Source: Sipunculus nudus (Eukaryota; Annelida; Sipuncula; Golfingiida; Sipunculidae). Taken from it: a stretch of 64,000 nt of DNA. A program made the translations under genes and the position numbers. Within the stretch, counting starts at the first letter, position 1. Each line of letters starts with the position of its first letter. The notes below the pieces were generated by a model. That model was not told the DNA's origin and did not search any database. It saw only the letters and a list, made by a program, of their open reading frames with translations. Below, piece after piece: positions 60,143-64,000 of the stretch. The stretch covers positions 105,783,142 through 105,847,141 of the forward strand of contig CM049306.1 in assembly GCA_026874595.1 (NCBI GenBank), read 5' to 3'.

Positions 60143-60630
60143 TCATATATGTTAGTCTTACAAAATATTAATATATTTTACATCATATTATTGCATAACG
60201 TAATGTGTCATATAATAAAAAGCATCCACTTGGTTCTTCGAGAAATAATTATATAATCATATGAGATGTTTATATTATACTGTCTCAGGCGTGCAATTTC
60301 CTTTTTCGGGGATTGGATGTTGTAACAATTTTCTTTTACAATTTCATGCAGTTTGTGCAATTTTGGTATAAAGTAACAGAACTCGCTTCAGAAACAAAAA
60401 TCGGATGAAAGTGTTTGACTTAAAAATACATAGGGGCTAAGGTCCGCTGAGAACCCCCCCCCCCCCCCCCCCCCAATCTCCGCTGCTGGTTATTTTGAAT
60501 TCTCGAAATCTGCAGGAAGTATTTAATTTGTGCTTTAATACCTGGTTTTCACAATGTCATATAACAAGTCAACGTTTAAAATTGATTTACTTCTGACAGT
60601 TACTAGCTGAGGAATAATTTACACAATTTT
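60143..60630. other. non-coding with 21-C run
   Basis: A 21-nt C run at 60454-60474. Nothing else recognised. Confidence 0.6.
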
Positions 60631-62263
60631 AGCAGTTGACTGAAAGTCATCTGAGCGATTACTCTTTGTCCGTTGTCCTGCTGTCCGTTAACAGGGCACA
60701 AATCGTAACTGGTGGATCTAGAAACTTCTAAATGAACACCTATGGAGGTATATATATAAAATCTCCTTGGAAACCTGAAATTAGGTCACTGCGAGCTATG
60801 GAATTCAATTATTCCCCCCAGAATAATTAAAGGTTTGAAAAGCTCCTTTAACTGAATAACCAATGCAATGATTGCCATGATTCTTTTAACGCATACTGAT
60901 CACGATATGTTTCATCATTTCCTGAAGACTGATGGCGCCAACTGTATCTTTTTTTTCTAATTTTGACGCATTATTTTCTCAACTTTTAGACCTTCAGGTG
61001 AAGCAGTGCGACTGTTAACAGTGCACAAAACGTGACCCTTACACTTAGAAAATTTTATCTGTTCATCAGTGAGGTCCTAGGTAAATCTCCTTTTAAACTT
61101 GAAAGTAGCTCATGGTGACCTATATTTTGCGAATTACGGGCCGAAAACATGATTTTGAATACCCTGTCAGTTAGTTGGGCAACAATTTGTATCCGCTAGC
61201 CCTAGAATCATCTAACTTGATATGCAGGAAAATCTTGGGTAAATCTCAATGGAACCCTGAAATTAGGTCATAGTGAACTATGTTCTGCTTGCTACTGGCC
61301 AAAAACATGATTTTAAGCAATCATACAATCAGAGAGGGCACAACATTTTACTGTTGAACCTATATACTTTGGGTTAAGGAGTCCGTTATTGCACCTCAGA
61401 ATATTTTAAATATTTGATTCAAAAGCTCATGTATCTGAATAACTAATGAATTGATTGCCATGATTCTTTCCTTGTATATTGATCATTGAGTGTTTCATCA
61501 GTTCCTGAAGGATGGTGGCGCCACCTGTATTTTTTTAATTTTACGCATTTTTTCTGTATTTTGAGACCTTCAAATCAAGCAGTCATGTTGTTAACAGGGC
61601 ACATAACAATAACCGTTTGAACTAGAAACTTTTCACTGTACATCTCGGGTGGTCCCAGGCAAATTTTCTTGGAAACTTAAATTAGGTCATGGGGATCTAT
61701 GTTTTGCGAACTACACGACGAAATCATGATTTTGAGCAACCAGTGAGTCGACGGGCACAAATAGTGTCCATTTGACCAAAATTCTTCTAACATGATATTC
61801 AGGCAGGTCCTGGGTAAATCTATGTGGAAACCTGAAATTAGGTCATGGAGACCTATATTCCGTAAGAAAGAACATGATCTGAGCACCCTTTTGGACAGAT
61901 ATGCATAATTGGTTAAAGCTAGACCTAGAAACTGCTATTTTGATTCAGATCCAGGGAGGTTCCTGTAAAATTTCTTTAAAACCTGAAATAATGTCATTGT
62001 GAGCTATGAGACCTGTGTGAAAGAACATGATTTTAGCACACTGAAAGTCAGATGGACACAAATTGTAGCAGTTGGCCGAAAACACTTCTTACTTACCATT
62101 CAGGGAGTTCCTGGTAAAATCTTCTTGGAAAGCCTAAATGAGGTCACTGTATCCTATTTCTAAGGTCATTTATTTAAATTATTTTGATATTTGGCACTCT
62201 GGGAGTCATTTTACTCATTGTTCAAGTTTCCTTGAATTCAACTAAACGCATAGGCCACTTGTT
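60631..62263 (+). mobile_element. Family B Helentron-like element, copy 6, with expanded 5'-type units
   Basis: The 5' end is TTTTAGCAGTTGACTGAAAG, CTTTGTCCGTTGTCC. The sequence GAAATTAGGTCA(C/T)xGxGACCTAT is then repeated about seven times (near 60780, 61090, 61258, 61675, 61833, 61983 and 62133), a unit of roughly 150-170 bp with one longer gap. GGTGGCGCCACC is at 61515-61526. The proposed 3' end (GGCCACTTGTTG, about 62253-62264) is weak, and the 3' palindrome is not visible. Confidence 0.5.
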
Positions 62264-62638
62264 GTAAATAACTCCTAGTTTTCGGATTGAAATTAAACCC
62301 TATTTTTATGGCAAAATTACATTACCTTATATGATAATATGGTGGTGGGGGTGGGTTGAGGTAATATGGCACGTTTATTATGGCTGGAAAAGTAGACTGC
62401 TCAACATTCTAAACCATCATATTGTAATCGTTTATTTGATATTAACCACTATGTAACTGTGGTTATCCTTAACTGTTCTTCATCATACATATTAATATGT
62501 ATTACACATTTTAATGTTTCATTAAAACAAAAGCTTCCCTTGACTTGATTCTGGTTCTTGAATGAGCAAAGATGTAGTCATAAGAGTTGTAAAATATGAC
62601 TTTATGATTCTGGTAACCCCTCACGAGTCTGTGTTTTT
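62264..62638. other. non-coding spacer
   Basis: AT-rich sequence between two family B copies. Nothing recognised. Confidence 0.5.
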
Positions 62639-64000
62639 AGCTCAGCTGACTTTCAGTCATGCTGGGCTATAGCGATGGGTCTTTGTCCGTCGTCCTTCCG
62701 TCTGTCCGTCCGGCCGTCCGTCCGTTAGCAGGGCACAAATCGTAACCGTAGGGGCTAGGGCCATGAACCCTATGCAGTCTTAGAGATTATAAAAAGATCT
62801 CCTTGCAAACCTGAAATTAGGTCACTGCGACCTATATTCTCGAAGTTATGGGGTGTGTTTGCACCCCCCAGAAATAACTCCTTGAGACAAAATTTTCATC
62901 CCAAACCTTCCATCTTTCACATACAGCTCACCTACCAACAGGGGAAGAACCATAATTTTTTTTAAGTCAAAAGGTCAAAGGTCAAGGTCACAGGAGCCTC
63001 TTCTTTGAAAAGCCTGTGGATGCATTTTAAACCAACCCTTTCATCCCAATTCTTTGATCTTTCACATATAGCTCACCTACTAAGTTGGAGAAGAATCCTA
63101 TAGATTTTGAGGTCACAAGGTCAAAGGTCAGGGTCACAGGATCCACTTCTTTGAAAAGGTAGTGGACACATTTCAAGCTAGACTTTTCATTCCAAACCTT
63201 CCAGCACTGATATTGCTTCTCTGCCAACAGGGGAAAAGACCTGTTGATTTTGAGGTCAAAGGTCAAGTTCACAGCACCCACTTCTTGCGTGGAGTCATTT
63301 TCAGGCAAACTTTTCAATCTGTACCTTCCATCTGTCATATATGGCTTACCTACCAATAAGGGAAGAAGCCTATTGATGTTGAGGTCAAAAATCAAAGGTC
63401 AAGGTCACAATATTTAATTGTTCTAAATGCTTGTGAGCATATTTCAAGTGTAACTGTTCAACCCAAACCTTCAGTCTTTCACATATGCCACATCTATGCA
63501 TTACTCAGTTTGACTCAAACTTCATATTTATGGGTCTTTTTGCTTGAATAAATAACTTATTGATTTTGGGGTCAGCTGGTCAGCAGGTTAAAGGTTGCAG
63601 GTCAAAGTTATTTACCCATTGGTTGCCAAGTAATTACACCAGATTTAAGTGGTCAGTAGTTACCCATCATTTAGAAAGAATCCAGTTGATATATGGGCAA
63701 AAGGCCAAGGTCATAGGTCAGGGATGTTCACAATTACTTATTTTATAGACCATCTCTTTTTTTTTGTATATATAACCATCCCACTCCAGCTGGTACATCT
63801 CCCTGTGTGGCTGTAATTGTGAGTGACACTGGTGACATATGACTCCCTTTTGTATCAGCCTATTAAGTGATAAGGCTCAGTGATAAGTACCTCATTACTT
63901 CATAACAAAAACACTGTTGTCAGAATGCTTCAGCCAGGCATTAAGACTATGAGAGTATAGTATTAAGGTTTAGCTACTGATTTATAAGATGGTGGGAACA
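62639..64000 (+). mobile_element. Family B Helentron-like element, copy 7, runs off window
   Basis: The 5' module is almost identical to copy 1 (29249-29500): GCTCAGCTG, CTTTGTCCGTCG, GTCCGTCCGGCC, AGGTCACTGCGACCT (62819-62833). It then has a core of about five AGGTCA units (perfect 19-mer at 62972-62990). From about 63815 it rejoins the copy 1 sequence (GAGTGACAC, ATATGACTCCCTTTTGTATC). The 3' end is outside the window. Confidence 0.72.

Overview
This is animal nuclear DNA: AT-rich, intron-bearing, and crowded with transposon remnants and microsatellites. The mix of a CR1/L2-type LINE, repeat elements resembling bivalve 'pearl' elements and an MRP-type ABC transporter suggests a lophotrochozoan, most likely a mollusc. 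The phylum is an inference. No bacterial, phage or CRISPR features are present, and almost all short open frames are noise from introns or repeats.

Only two host genes can be supported. On the minus strand, ten exons between 9597 and 1388 join with consistent splice phases into about 469 codons. They form the N-terminal half of an ABCC1/MRP1-like transporter: TMD0, the L0 linker and the first part of TMD1. The start-codon exon was not found, and the nucleotide-binding domains lie beyond the left edge. On the plus strand, 27690-27957 is the first exon of a secreted SRCR-domain protein, possibly of the lysyl-oxidase-like type, with a perfect splice donor. No later exon was found in the remaining 36 kb. 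The left edge holds the 3' part of a LINE with its reverse transcriptase C-terminus.

From about 29 kb onward the window is dominated by two families of non-autonomous elements. Family A has subterminal inverted repeats GTATCCCCAGAC/GTCTGGGGATAC, a (GCC)n tract near the 5' end, a 3' hairpin and the terminus CTAGTT. Family B has subterminal repeats GCTCAGCTG/CAGCTGAGC, a GTCC-rich tract, a 3' palindrome TGACCCATGGGTCA and the terminus CTTGTT or CTAGTT. This architecture matches Helentron-type rolling-circle elements (HINE, DINE-1 and pearl-like). One B copy sits inside an A copy. Comparison with an intact A copy elsewhere in the window gives the empty site and shows no target-site duplication. 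Both families carry tandem cores, including a 288-bp unit with AGGTCAAAGGTCAAGGTCA, which is a DR1 nuclear-receptor motif plus an extended half-site. There are twelve perfect copies here.

The remaining mobile DNA is three terminal-inverted-repeat elements (12643-13067, 43077-43240, 52822-53865), one GC-rich short element (55969-56155), several diverged tandem repeats, long (AT)n, (CT)n and (CA)n tracts, and many 11-23 nt G or C runs. The stretches 9.6-27.5 kb and 36.5-40.2 kb otherwise hold nothing I can support as genes.
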